Positions 32,449-44,955 of a stretch of 64,000 bases of DNA are shown one piece after another; the stretch's first letter is position 1, and every line of letters starts with the position of its first letter. The stretch spans positions 110,171,088-110,235,087 of the forward strand of contig CM065300.1 of the NCBI GenBank assembly GCA_032871835.1, read 5' to 3'. The notes under the pieces were generated by a model. The model saw only the letters and a list, made by a program, of their open reading frames with translations. It ran no database searches and had not been told where the DNA came from. Origin of the DNA: Dipteronia dyeriana (Eukaryota > Streptophyta > Magnoliopsida > Sapindales > Sapindaceae). A program made the position numbers and the translations under genes.

Positions 32449-33063
32449 CCCATGAGTAGGGATGCACATTTATCCCTGGGACCCCAAATCCCCGTACCCC
32501 CATCCCCATTTGAGGATTTGGGGGAGGGGGGAATGGGGAAATTGGGGGGGAGGGATGGGGATGATTTTCATCCCCAAATTAAAATGGGGATGGGGATGGG
32601 GGGACCTCTCCTCATCTCTATTTCCCCATTTCCCCCACAATTAAATTGAAATGGGGATGGGGATGGAGATCCTCATTTCCCTATTTCCCCTAAAAGTATA
32701 TAAATATAATTATAATATATATTTGAATTATTTGAAACATTTTAAGTTGAATTTGTAATGCATTGATATTTTTTATTTGTAATGAAAGGTTTGTTTTTTT
32801 TTATTTAATTTATAATTTTTAGTTAAATAGGGAAATGAGAAAATGGGGGAACGGGGGATACGAGAAAACAGAAAAAAAAAAACTGGAAAAATAGGGAATT
32901 GGGGATAGGGATGGGGGGACCTCCCCCCAAACATCCTCATCCCCATTTTCCCCAAATGGGGAAATTGGGAGGGAGGGTCTAGGAAGTGGGGATGGGGATG
33001 GGGATGGGGATGGGGAGACCTATATCCATCCACATTCCCCAAACGTGCATCCCTACCCATGAG
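32449..33063. repeat. 8-bp target duplication CCCATGAG around the G-rich element
   Basis: CCCATGAG occurs at 32449-32456 and 33056-33063, exactly flanking the element at 32457-33055. Eight bases is the hAT superfamily size. Confidence 0.85.
32457..33055. mobile_element. Non-autonomous hAT-type element with GGGGAT arrays (599 bp)
   Basis: Terminal inverted repeats are TAGGGATGCACATTT (32457) and AAACGTGCATCCCTA (33055), a hAT-like (T/C)AGGG(A/G)TG start. The flanking 8-bp duplication is perfect. Both subterminal regions consist of GGGGATGGGGAT or CCCCATCCCC blocks (32481-32690 and 32840-33035) around an AT-rich centre. There is no transposase. The ORFs that span the arrays are composition artefacts. 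Confidence 0.85.
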
Positions 33064-33717
33064 TTTTGCCCCTTGTTTTTATTGTTTTTATTGTTTTATG
33101 CATATTTATGTTGAATTGAATGCTTGATAATATGAGGTAGATTTATTAACATTGATTAATTCGTAAAGTTGGTAATCTTTCGAATTGAAAACCTGTTCAG
33201 CCTCATCTAGGCATTCAGACATACATGTTACAGTGAATTTCACTAGTCAATGAAACCAAGCCAATCACAAGAAACTTGAGCTCCCTGAAGCAACCTAGGA
33301 GCACTGAGGCAACCTGTGTCTTTTGGAACAATCTAGAATCCCCGCCAGAGGTTATCAATAGACCCGTGAGGGGCTGACACTAACCCTAAACCAAAAGACC
33401 AACTCAAATGAGATAGAAGCCATCAGAGAGCAGTGGGTATCTGAGCATTAATTGTGTCTAATTGGCAATGGAGAAGGAAAGATAATGGAACATCGGCCCC
33501 GTTTATGCCACATCGACTAGATTCAATGGTTCAATGGTGGTTTGTCTCGGTCTTAGGAAAGATTAACTTCAATCATAAGTAAAAAGGGAACCTGAGTTCC
33601 AGTAGACATAAGGGATGCAAAAAGCATATAGGTAGAAAGAGGAAAGCATTGGAAAAAAGCGTCTGACTATAGCAATGTGGCAGACCGTAACTACAAAAGT
33701 GACCCCTTTGGCTTGTT

Positions 33718-33760
33718 CAAAAACCCCCAAACCTATCTTTTGCTAGTCCTCAAGCAAAAC
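33718..33760 (-). other. Gypsy pre-LTR signal and polypurine tract
   Basis: On the - strand: GTTTTGCTTGAGGACTAGCA, then AAAGATAGGTTTGGGGG. The same signal is known before 3' LTRs of Athila/Tat-type elements and is seen here in related form at 29996-30025. Confidence 0.7.
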
Positions 33761-34900
33761 TACAATAAAAAGCTCTTGCGGAATTGTTTCCTTGTACGTA
33801 TAGGGATCATCGTCATCCGGAAGATTCACTACAGATTCTCCTAGACCTACGTATCTCTCTGGTAGTCTACTAACCCTCCCACTACGATGAGGTACGGTAG
33901 ATTGTTGATCATGTATTGGTACAGAACTTACAATTGGGCTTGGTTGTGAAACCTCTTGTGGAATTGTATCTCCTAAAAGCTCATTCAGGATCATTCTACT
34001 TTTAGGCACAAAATTATTCTTATAATCCTCTTCTAGAAATTTAGCATTTGTCGAAACAAATACTTTAAGATCTGAAGGACTATAAAATAATATCCTTTTA
34101 TTCCTTTTGGATGCCCTATATATATGCATGTTTCTGAATGAGACTCCATCTTTTGTCTTTCCTTTTAACACGTGCGCAGGACAACCAAATATCCTTAAGT
34201 GTTGTAAACTACGCTTTCACCCGGCCCTCAACTCATGTGGTGTTTTAAGAACCGACTTAGATGGTACATCGTTTAGAATGCACATTGCGGTTTGTAAAGT
34301 ATATCCCCAAAAAGAAATATGGATAGTTGAATAACTCAACATAGACCTAACCATGTCCAAAAGAGTTCTATTTCTCCTTTCTGCCACCCCATTTTGTTGA
34401 GGTGTGCCTGGTGCAGAAAACTAAGAAATTATCCCATTTTCCCATTATCAATAAGATATTGCTGAAACTCACCAGATAGATATTCTCTACCACAATCAGA
34501 CCTCAAGATTTTTATGCGTTTCTCAAGCTAATTTTCAACTTCAGCTTTAAATGCTTTGAACATGTCAAAAGCATCTGACTTATGTCTCATGAGGTACAAA
34601 TAGCCAAATCTTGAGTGATCATCCGTGAAAGTGATGAAGTACTCATATCCACCTCTAGCTTGAATGCTCATAGGTCCACACACATCAGTGTGTATCAATC
34701 CTAAACATTCGATGGCTCTTATGCCTTTGGTCATAAACGACCTTTTGGTCATTTTGCCTTCTAAACAAGATTCACAAGTTGGTAGATCATCGACCTTTAA
34801 ATCACTTAGAGGTCTACCACTTAACAATCTTTTAATCCTATTAAGGTTAATATGACCTAGGCACAAATGCCATGGGTAGGTTTCATCTTCTGATAATTTA
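33761..34900 (-). pseudogene. Integrase and IN-RT linker of Copia copy C
   Basis: Going down the - strand: LGHINLNRIKRLL, LPTCESCLEGKMTKRSF (HHCC), LIHTDVCGPMSIQARGGYEY and TDDHSRFGYLYLM (first Asp), then after a lesion LRSDCGREYLSGEF (second Asp), and 34171-33743 with the C-terminal LFYSPSDLKVFVSTNAKFLE and RSGRVSRLPERYVGLGE. RT and RNase H, which should follow, are missing: the frame meets a gypsy 3' end near 33760. Frameshifts near 34500 and 34200 break the rest. Confidence 0.8.
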
Positions 34901-36190
34901 ACTTTTTTTACGATTAGGTTCCATTGATTCCGTGTCTAACAAGTGAGAGATATTTTCATGCAAATAGAATAAACCATTTTCCAATGTACCTTTGCAAATA
35001 ATTTTGCCATTCTTACTAATAATAAAAGCTATATTAAAAGTAACCGAGTAAACAAATTTATTTAAACAAGAAACTGAAATTAAATTTCTCTTGAATTGAG
35101 GTACATAATAAACGTCTATTAAATCTAAATGCCTATAAGAATCTAAACTAATTCAAATATCTCCCACTGAACTAGTAGCCACCAACGCTTTATTGCCTAA
35201 ACGCAAGTTGAATTCGTTCTCATTAAGCCTTCTCCTTTCCTTGAACCCCTGTAAGCAAAAACAAACATGATTAGTGGCTCCGGAGTCTATGATCCAAGAA
35301 TCCATAGAATCCGTCAAAAAACAAGTTTCAAGATAATTAATATTACCTTCTTCCTTCTTGTCTTGAGACTTTGGGAAATTTCTTATCCAATGTCCCTTTT
35401 CACTACAAAGAAAACATTTCCCTTTGATCTTGGTTACTTTCTTTGTCTCCTTCTTAATAGGTCCTAATTGCTTTTTCTTCTGTTGTTTCTTGACCTTCTT
35501 ACGGGTCTTAACAGTAGCAACTTTACCTACGGTATGAATCTCTTGACCCTTGCCTTTCACAAGGATTTTTTCCGTGCTTTGAACATCTTGCATCAGGCCT
35601 TGCAAGGTGTATTCCTTATTATTCAAGGTGTAGTCCAACTTGAATTGATCAAAGGAATCCGACAGTGAGTTGACAATCATGTAAATTTTGGTCTCACGGT
35701 CTATCTCAGCACCATTCAGTTCAGCAATGTTGAGATGTGCTATGACTTTCATCATGTGATCTTTCACACCCTGTCCAGGTTTCATCGTAAGATTCATAAA
35801 AGCAGTCACTGCCTCTCTCTTAGTCGTCATAGACCTCATAGCAAATATCTCCTCTATAGACATCATTATATCGGCAGCAATCTCCATTCCTTCATATTGC
35901 TGTTGCAACACGTCTGAGATGGTGGCCATAATGTAACATTTAGTCATCTCATCAAAAGACTCTCACTGCTTATACTCATCTCTTTGCTCTTGTGTAGATT
36001 CATTAGTAGGGGTAGGTGGTTTAAGAATGCACAGAACTAACTTATGCTCTTCGAATTGTAATAAAAGTCCAATCTTTCTTTTTCGTGTGACATAATTATC
36101 ACCAGTTAAAGTATTATCTTTTAGGATGTTGATTAGGGATGGGGTCATGATTTCTGAACAATAGCAAAAATTATGTAAGTAAATAATCAT
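34901..36190 (-). pseudogene. gag and protease of Copia copy C
   Basis: The 36190-35963 ORF gives the Gag start (TPSLINILKDNTLTGDNYVT). The 35947-35153 ORF gives the UBN2-type Gag body (KREAVTAFMNLTMKPGQGV, KLDYTLNNKEYTLQGLMQDV), a zinc knuckle CFLCSEKGHWIRNFP whose last Cys is Phe, and the protease WIIDSGATNHVC with intact DSG. A stop at 35152 precedes the remainder of PR. Compared with copy G, the protease site is better preserved here. Confidence 0.8.
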
Positions 36191-37521
36191 GATAAAGCAC
36201 TTTCGAATATTTATCTTGAATTAAATAAAATAATTCAATCGTAAAAATTCAACGGTGATCCAACACCCATAAATGTCACGCCTCCTTTGGGAGTTCGTAA
36301 CATTTACTAGTTGGACTAGGTCCCACCAAATTGTTAACAAAAAAACCAACGTTTTCAATTTTAGTCTTGCAATTTTATTGACAAGAACTCTTGGGAGGAT
36401 ATTAATAAAATTACATTGAGTGTGTTACCAAGTTATCGACCTTCAATATAATCCCTCACGAATATCCCTCATTTGGGAGTAGATATCGTTTAGGCTAATT
36501 GTCTAGTCTATCTTTATAAGGAAGTATCTTGCTAAATTCCATTCATGAATACCTCTTGGGAGGTTATTACACGAAACATAAAGCTCAACTAAACTTGGAG
36601 GCCGTAGGTGTTCCAAAATACCTTCTCCCACTCAATTATTTAAGGCTTATGATCGAACTCCAAAGAATGATTTACCAAGTTATCTAGATGCCAATTTAGA
36701 TACCTAAACCATTCAATGCTTGTTCATACCAAAAGAGATATATGAGTGGCACTCTTATTCTATATGACATGTTATCAACCAATAACAAACATAACAATAT
36801 TTATAAAAATATAAATAGCTACAATTTTGGTCCATACTAGAAAAGTAAGTAAATTACATATGTCTTGGAATACAAAAAACTCCTTTCTTGGCGAACAAGT
36901 CTTTACGCGACCTTCATCGTTTGGACTCCCTTGGCTCCCTCCGATGGGCATGCACAGCCCACAACTCCATAAGAGGCTGCCATGCGTAGCCCATGGTTTC
37001 CATAGTGCTGCCGTGTGCAGCCCATGCCACAACAATCGTGGCCGCGTGCTCTTCGCACGCACGTTTGTTGCTATGGCTCGCACGGTCCAAAACTTATTCT
37101 GGTTGCTTCCAGTTCTTCAAACCTTCGAGTCTTCGATACTTGAATGTATTACAGAAGAATTTTAAATAAAAAATACTGCAAATTTTTTTATTACAAAATA
37201 GTGTTGTTTTTTTATTACAATATAGTGCATTTTTTTTTATTGCAACAACAAAATAAAAAAAAAATCAGCAAGTATCAAGAAGGAAATTATGGCGATGATA
37301 GGTCACCCTTCTTGTTACAATCCCAAAACAAAATACAATGAAATTCTATGACCAAAATTGAGCAATAACAATCCACATATAAAACATAAATATATCCATA
37401 CATTCCAATATAAATATATATGGGAATACTTAGAGTGCCATCTATTTCTAAAACATGCATATATACAATAAAAGAAAAATATTCATGTACACATACATCA
37501 ATTAATCAATGGTACAATCAG
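36191..37521 (-). other. Long untranslated leader of Copia copy C
   Basis: This 1.3-kb stretch lies between the primer site and gag. It is homologous to 41991-43195 of copy G. It contains small GC-rich repeats around CATGGGCTGC/GCAGCC (36945-37030). The short ORFs in it are not conserved between the copies, so I call it non-coding. Confidence 0.6.
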
Positions 37522-37533
37522 GCTTTGATACCA
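37522..37533 (-). other. Primer-binding site of Copia copy C
   Basis: GCTTTGATACCA is the complement of TGGTATCAAAGC, the tRNA-iMet site with one substitution, 2 bases from the LTR end. Confidence 0.85.
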
Positions 37534-37535
37534 AT

Positions 37536-39777
37536 TGTAGGGAAAATCGCGCAACGGAAGCGTGAAAAATAAAAATTAGGGTTTCGGAATAAATAAAAAT
37601 GTTCCCTTTTTAACCTTAGATTAATTGATGTATATAAAGTATCATACCTTTTGCTCGTGACGATTGAACAAGCGCCGAATTGAATCCGTAAGATCTTCCA
37701 ATCCAATCATGAACGTGAATAACCTAGGAGTGTGGGCTCTCTTTCTTTAAATTGTATACTTGAGGATAAAAACAAACAAAACCTTTTTCTTTGTTAGTTA
37801 CAATTATCCTCCAAGAGAAAATCCAAGAACGTCCAGTCACTTGTGAATTATCAATCTACTCGATTGAAACTCGTGTGAACCCGATTTGATTTTGTACACA
37901 AAACCCTTTTGATGTAAAGGATACTAGTGTACTATCAAAAACAAAAAATGTTCTCCTTTTTTCTCTTCTTGGCCGAATTCACACCCTATATCTTAGAGTT
38001 GATTGAATTGTTTTCTACAGTAAAATACTAAATTTTTCTCTCCCAAAATTCTCTCGTGCTAAGCAACATTCTCTCTTAGAAAAATACTTAGGTTGGCCTA
38101 AATTTTCACTCTAAAAATCATGGGGCTGGTCGAATTCATCAAGGGAATATATATATAGGATCACAAATCCTCTCCTTAGAAGGATTTAGTTGGTTGGCAA
38201 GAATCCTTTCCTTACGTGGATTTACTTGGTAGTTAATAATCTTTTTTAAAGAAGAATTCTACTTTACACCAAGACTCATAATCCAACTCATTAGAGTATT
38301 TGTAACCATATTAAAGATTTCTTAATTTGACTTGAAAAATAATTCCTATTATTTATCTACTTATCAAGTATAATCTTCAATATTAATTATACTACCAACA
38401 ATAGTATAATATTAGGAGACCTTCTCCTAATAGGAAAAAGATTTTGACTTTTAATTAAATAATTAATTAATCAAAAAGTTAATTAATTTCCATTTAATTA
38501 ACTAATAAAATAAAAAATAATATATTTAGGCTTTTATACATTAGCCTTGCCGCCTAAAACACCATATAGGTATATATATTATTTTTCTTATTTTATTAAA
38601 TCCATTTGACCTTAATAAAAAGTCCACATGTGAACTAGACCCATTCTTACAAAGAGAAACAAGTCCACATGCCTCAAGACAATTCTAAATGGACTCCTAA
38701 TTGGTCCTGTAGAGTATATAAAGTGATCCATGCAAGTTCGTGTGGATTGGGGATCTTGGCGGGCTATCTAAATTTAAGTTCCAAAAGACACAACCCAATC
38801 ACAATCAACAAATGATTCACTTAGGTCCGATCTATTTAATTTTAGTTCATTCCACTAATGAACTAAAATTGAACTCTTAAATAAAGATAGAATAAGTTGA
38901 TGTTACTCATTCATACCTTAGACAACCTTATTGGAGAAAGTGTATCCTCGTGAAGAATATCAGTAATCGCCAAGAGCTCATAGACCGCTTATAGCTCTCC
39001 AAGTTACCATATTTACTCATATGACAACATTTTGAATTTGGATATTTTGACTTGTCCAGAAGCCATGTTTCATTAGACACTATTGAAAACTTAGCGTTAA
39101 GGTTTAATATCCAATACCGCAAAACATCCCTATGATGATATTCTACTATCATTTAATAAATGGAGCCACAATGTCCAAATCTATAAATGAAGTCCTCTAT
39201 TGATTAACATATGAAAACCATCAAACTATCGAGGATAGACTATGCTATATAATCATACTCATTGATAGCTCAAATGATAACACTTGCAACCATAAGTCCA
39301 TCATTTATCTCAGGATTGAGATTGACTCTCCGATTGTCTTCAAATGAAAAACTTTTATCCATTGACGGTTCTAGATAAAGTATTTCATTGTGATCTAATT
39401 CAATGCACACAGTGCACTAGATTGTTTTACCTAAAGACACCACACTTTGATGATTTTAGACTCATCACAGTTGATCCCAATCAAATGCTAGCAAAAGAAT
39501 CTACAACTTTGACAAGATAAAGGTTCCCAACCTTTTATTTTAAGTTGTGAATATTATTCAAGACTAACTAAAGAATTGTGTCTACCTCGTACATATCTAG
39601 ATGTATGAACAATTCTTCTTTTCTCATAGTCTTTTGACCTAATGATTATTACTTTTGACAATTATAATAATTAAACTATAAATGCTATAAGATTTGTTAA
39701 ACTATAAATCACATTATTTATATGAAAAGATTGTCAAAAACATTATTACACTCTTGTTATCGAGCATAATCCCAATA
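37536..39777 (-). repeat. Copia LTR copy C (2242 bp)
   Basis: On the - strand it runs from TATTGGGATTATGCTCG (TG mutated to TA) to TTCCCTACA. It serves as 5' LTR for copy C on its left and stands where the 3' LTR of copy G would be. On the right, however, there is no polypurine tract. Confidence 0.85.
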
Positions 39778-40700
39778 TGAATAAGAACATTATTACACTC
39801 TTGTATCTCTTGAAAGCTCATTTAGGACAATTATACATTTAAGCACAAAATTATTCATATAGTCCTTTTCTAGAAATTTAGCATTTTTCGAAACAAATAC
39901 TTTAAGATCTGAAGGACTATAGAAATAATATCCTTTGGTTCCTTTTGGATACCCTACAAATATGCATGTTTCTGATGGGACTCCATCTTTTCTGTCTTTC
40001 CTTTAAACACGTTTGCAGGACATCTAAATATCCTTAAGTGTTGTAAACTACACTTTCACCCGATCCACAACTCATGTGGTGTCTTAGGAACTGACTTAGA
40101 TGGTACATCGTTTAGAATGTACATAGTTATTTGTAAAGCATAGCCCTAAAAAGAATTAGGAAGCGTTGAACAACTCAATATAGACCTAACCATGTCAAAA
40201 AGAGTTCTATTTCTCTTTTCTACCACCCTATTTTGTTGGGGTGTGCTTGGCGCAGAAAACTGAGAAATTATCCCATTATCAATAAGATATTGCTGAAACT
40301 CACCAGATAGATATTCTCTACCACAATCAGACATCAACATTTTAATGTATTTCTCAAGTTGATTTCTACTTCAGCTTTAAATGCTTTGAACATGTCAAAA
40401 GCATCCAACTTATATCTCATGAGATACAAATAACCAAATCTCGAGTAATCATCCATGAAAGTGATGAAGCATTCTTATCACCTCTAGCTTGAATGCTCAT
40501 AGGACCACACACATCAGTGTGTATTAGTCCTAAACATTCAGTGGCTCTTGTGCCTTTGGTCATGAACGACCTTTTGGTCATCTTACCTTCCAAACAAGAT
40601 TCACAAGTTGGTAGATCATCGACGTTTAAGTCACTTAAAGGTCCATCACGAACCAATATTTCGATTCTATCAAGGTTAATATGACTTAGGCGCAAATGCC
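39778..40700 (-). pseudogene. Integrase and linker of Copia copy G
   Basis: At 39778-39800 a scrap of LTR start (ACATTATTACACTCTTG, a repeat of 39740-39756) leads straight into the IN-RT linker. Then follow FYSPSDLKVFVSKNAKFLE-like text (about 39920-39870), the IN piece 40340-40146 with SDCGREYLSGEFQQYLID and TPQQNRVVEKRNRT, and 40690-40417 with LPTCESCLEGKMTKRSF and LIHTDVCGPMSIQARG. RT and RNase H are missing as in copy C. Confidence 0.75.
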
Positions 40701-41340
40701 ATAGGTAGGTTTCATCTTTTGATAATTTTACTCTTTTATGATTAGGTTCCGTTGATTTTGTGTCTAACAAGTGAGAGATATTAATATGCAAATAGAATAA
40801 ACCATTTTCCAACATACCTTTGCAAACAAATTTGTTATTCCTACTAATAATAAAACCTTTATTAAAAGTAACCGAATATCCAAATTTATTTAAACATGAA
40901 ACCGAAATTAAATTCCTCTTGAGTTGAGGTACATAATAAATGTCTATTAGATCTAAATACCTATAAGAATCTAAATTAATTTTAATATCTCCTACTGCAA
41001 TGGCAGACACCAACGCTCCGTTGCCTAAACGCAAGTTGAATTCATTTGCATTAAGCCTTTTCTTTTCCTTGAACCCCTGTAAGGAATAACAAACATAATT
41101 AGTGGCACCGAAGTCTATGATCCAAGAATCTATAGAATCTGCCAGAAAACATGTGTTAAGATAATTAATATTACTTTCTTCTTTCTTGTCCTGAGACTTT
41201 GGACAATTTCTTTTCCAATGTCCCTTTTCACCACAAAGGAAACACTTCCCTTTGATCTTGGTTACTTTCTTAGTCTTCTTCTTGGTAGGTCCAAGTTGAT
41301 TTTTCTTCTGTTGTTTCTTGACCTTCTTACGGGTCTTAAC
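40417..41340 (-). pseudogene. Protease and GAG-pre-integrase region of Copia copy G
   Basis: The ORF 41034-40417 (205 codons) reads from MRLGNGALVSAIAVGDIKIN through YYVPQLKRNLISVSCLNKFG and ETYLWHLRLSHINLDRIEIL to the HHCC motif. Upstream, about 41250-41090, lies a zinc knuckle CFLCGEKGHWKRNCP (intact CCHC) and the protease site WIIDFGATN, where DFG replaces DSG, probably destroying activity. Confidence 0.8.
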
Positions 41341-41350
41341 AGTATCGACT

Positions 41351-41990
41351 CTACCTACCGTATGAATCTCTTGTCCCTTGCTTTTCTAGAATGATTTTCT
41401 CAGCATTTCGTACATCTTGCATCAGGCCCTGCAAGGTGTATTCCTTATTGTTCAAGGTGTAGTCCAAATTGAACTGATCAAAGGAATCCGATAGTGAGTT
41501 GACAATCATGTCAATTTTTGTCTCACCATCTATCTGAGCACCATTGAGTTCAGCAATGTAGATATGTGCTATGACTTTCATCATGTGATCTTTCACACCT
41601 TGTCCAGGTTTCATCCGAAGATTCATAAAAGCAGTCACTGCCTCTCTTCTAGTTGTTCTGGACTTCATAGCAAACATCTCTTCAAGAGACATCATTATAT
41701 CGGCAACAGTCTTCATTCTTTCATGTTGCTATTGTAACATGTCGGAGATGGTGGCCATAATGTAACATTTGGCCATCTCATCAGAATTCTTCCACTGCTG
41801 ATACTCATCTCTTTGCTTCTCAGTAGATTCATTAGTTGGAGTTGGTGGTTTAGGGGTACACAGAACAAACTTATGCTTCCAGCTTGCAACAACAACCCAA
41901 TTTTCCTTTTTTCATGTGACATAATCATCATCAATTAAAGTATTATCTTTTAGGATGTTAATTAGGGATGAGGTCATGATTTCTTTATAA
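41351..41990 (-). pseudogene. gag of Copia copy G
   Basis: ORF 41716-41351 (MKTVADIMMSLEEMFAMKSR, NLDYTLNNKEYTLQGLMQDV) aligns with the copy C Gag. The N-terminal part (41934-41713) is shifted by a frame. The Gag would package the RNA. Confidence 0.8.
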
Positions 41991-43195
41991 TAACAAAAAT
42001 TATATAAGTAAACAGTCATGATATAGCACTTTCGAATAATTATCTTGAATTAAATAAAATAATTAAATCATTAAATTCAACGGTGATCCAACACTCATCA
42101 ATGTCATGCCTCCTCTGAGAGTTTGTACCATCTACTAGTTGGACTAGGTCGTACCTAATTGTTAACATAATAACCAGCGTTTTTCAATTTTAGCCTTGTA
42201 ATTTTATTAACAAGAACTCCTGGGAGGATTTTAATAAAATCACATTGAGTGTGTTACCAAGTTATCGACCTTTAATATATTCCCTTACGTTTATATCCCT
42301 CTTTTAAGAGTAGATATCATTTGAGTCAATTGTCTAGTCTATCCTTGTAAGAATGTATCTTGCTAAATTTCATTCTTGAATACCCCTTTTGGGGTTACTT
42401 ACACGAAACATAAAGCTCAACTAAACTTGGAGGCCATGGGTGTTTCCAAAAACACCTTCTCCCACTCAATTATTTAAGGCGTGTGAACGAATTTCATATA
42501 ATGATTTACCAAGTTATCTAGATGCCAATTAGATACCTAAACCATTCAATGCATATTCATACCAAAAGAGATATATGAGTGGCATTCCTATTCCATATGA
42601 CAAGGTATCATACAACAACAAATATTGTAACATTTACGGAAATATAAATAGCTACAATTTTGGTCCAACCTAGAAAATCAAGTAAATTACATATGTTTGG
42701 AATACAAAAACTTCTTTCTTGGCGAACAAGTCTTCACATAACCATAGTCTGTTTAGATCCCTTGGCTGCCTCCCATGATCGTGCACACCCAACATTGCCA
42801 TAAAGGGCTGTTGTACACAATCCATGGCATCCATAGGGCTGTCATGCGCAACACATGGCATCCATAGGGCTGCCATGCACATCTCATGTCACAATAATTG
42901 TGGTTACGCGCTCATTCACACGCAAGATTGTTGCTATGGCACGCACGGTACCAAACTTGTTCTGGTTGCTTCCAATTATTCAAATCTTCGAATCTTCAAT
43001 ACTTGAATAAATTACGGCAGAATTTTAAACAATAAATTACTACAGTTTTCTTATTACATCAATAAAATAAAATAAAAACTTAGCAATTACCAAGAGGGAA
43101 ATTATGGCGATGATAGATCACCCTTCTTGTTACAATTCCAAAACAAAAATACAATGAAATTCTAGGACCAAATCGAGCAATAACAAATCTGAAAC
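41991..43195 (-). other. Leader of Copia copy G
   Basis: It is homologous to 36191-37350 of copy C. Around 42820-42895 the unit CATGGCATCCATAGGGCTG is repeated. No gene is visible. Confidence 0.6.
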
Positions 43196-44790
43196 AAATA
43201 TTATGGTGTGTTTAATATTAATCTAGAGGTAGGTGAATAGATTTTAATCAAAAAATTTACCCAATTTTTGTTAATGTCCAATTTAGATGAAAATACCCCT
43301 AACTAGTCATAATAATATCACAAGTGCAAAAAGTGCGGAATAATAAAAGACACTTGATATATACGTGGAAACCCTCCAACTAGGAAAAACCAAGGGCTGT
43401 TAAGCGAGCTACACTCAAACCTCGAATACAATAATGATAATGGTTTTAAACCTAATCCCGGTAAATAACCCACAACCGCTACCTAATCCCGGTATAAGTG
43501 AACCTAGTCCAATTTGCTTGCCCTACTCCCGGAAGCAACACAAGACTTACTTCTCAATAAAGAGATAAAATGGCCAATGTGAATATATGAAGATATTCAA
43601 AGAACAAACAAGGCTAGGGAACCTTAGATGCTTATCTAGGATGAAGAGATGGCATATAAAAAAATCATAAATATCAAGAGCTAAATGACATGTTCATAAA
43701 GCTTAGCTAACATAGATCAAACAATCCTATGAAGCTATCACAATACAACACTCAATCATTTCATCACAAACAATCTCTATTTGTATCTAGATTATATTCT
43801 AAGAGCATACAAATCATAAAAGAGATGGCTTGGTAAGGAAAACACTTAAATTATATGAAGATAGTGAGAGACTTACCAAACAAGATGTGATGATGCTTAA
43901 CCATGTATGGATGCACTATAAATAGACTTAGATGATGCAAGATGATGTTTTTAAGATCAAAGGAAAAGCTTTGAGTTCTTGGAATATATTTCTTCTGAAG
44001 GATGTTCTAAGAGAAAAGAATGAAAAACGGAACTCTTCTAATGACCTGAATATGAAGAGACATATTGATATGGGTTAAAAATAAAGTGATGTCCTTTTAA
44101 TAAAATCTGCCAGATCAACGTTGTACGTGGGGCCGGACCCATGTAGTGACCCGCGCACACTCGCATTATGTCTTGCAAATGCCCGTGCGTTAGCCTCAAC
44201 AAGAGAGATGAAAATCTCACCCAGTGAAATATACGGGACTGCACGGGTCCAGACCCGTTCAAGTGTCCACGCATGGACCTGACACTGAGAGATTGAAATT
44301 ATCAATCTTCTCACTGCGCGGGTATGGTGCCCGCGCATTGTCATGTTATGGATTTTTCAACTTGAAAAAATCCACCACACCAAAACACACAATGAAATCA
44401 AGGTAAGACAATGAAGCACATAAGCATACCAGGTCAAATATAACAATTCAAATGCTAGAAGAATGTGTGTGTGTGTGTGTGTAAGAGCAACACATATTGC
44501 ATGTCATTTCAAATACTAAGATGTGATCAAAACAAACATGCAAGAAGAGTTATCAAATTATGAAAGCACACATATAAACACACAACATATATTAACAAGA
44601 ATTATGCATGAGATATGACTGTGTGCAACTATCTCTTCAAAGCAAGCAAGCACTTAGATTTTACCTTTGGTGCTTCTTCTCTTGAGGTCTTGAGAGCCTA
44701 AACTACCTTTACATAAAACCCCCAACATGTGGATTGTTCACAAAATAATTCAATCAATAAATGAGGACTTTACGAAATCACAATATCAAA
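43196..44790 (-). mobile_element. LTR-type insertion in the leader of copy G
   Basis: Copy C lacks this ~1.6 kb at the matching position, so it is an insertion. Left part CTAGAGGTAGGTGAATAG (43220-43237) resembles, in reverse, the SIRE-like LTR end at 60172-60190. The middle has GC-rich repeats such as ACGGGTCCAGACCCGT (44240-44255) and TGCGCGGG (44314-44321). The right end (44706-44735 reversed) has TGTTGGGGGTTTTATG. It may be a solo LTR or LTR fragment on the - strand. The borders are approximate and I could not find a target duplication. Confidence 0.45.
44464..44482 (+). repeat. (GT)n microsatellite
   Basis: About nine GT units inside the inserted LTR-type sequence. Confidence 0.9.
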
Positions 44791-44943
44791 ACATATATAT
44801 ATATATATATATATATCCATACCTTCCAATGTAAACATATATATGAATACCTAGAGTGTCATCTCTTTTTAAAATAAGCAAATATACAATAAAAATATAT
44901 AGATCCACATATGTATACATCAATTAATAAAGGGTACAACCAA

Positions 44944-44955
44944 GCTCTGATACCA
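44944..44955 (-). other. Primer-binding site of Copia copy G
   Basis: GCTCTGATACCA equals TGGTATCAGAGC on the - strand, a perfect tRNA-iMet site next to the LTR. Confidence 0.9.

Larger units (their letters stand above)
31996..33717 (-). repeat. Probable minus-strand gypsy LTR K, interrupted by a hAT-type element
   Basis: The right border is defined by GTTTTGCTTGAGGACTAGC and GGTTTGGGGG on the - strand (33722-33760), the signal and polypurine tract that precede a gypsy LTR; the LTR would start TGAACAAGCC leftward. The left border is uncertain and set at the Copia fragment. A direct repeat of GCTAAATCTAC.TGTCTTGTTG.ATTTAGAT occurs at 31998-32029 and 32106-32137. No coding sequence is visible. 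Confidence 0.45.

Noticed and set aside
32413..33060. ORFs rich in Gly/Met/Pro/His around GGGGAT blocks
   Set aside because: They are composition artefacts of the G-rich hAT-type element, open on both strands.
36775..37165. ORFs of 102 and 112 codons in the Copia leader
   Set aside because: They are not conserved in the second copy (42670-43006) and overlap on both strands.
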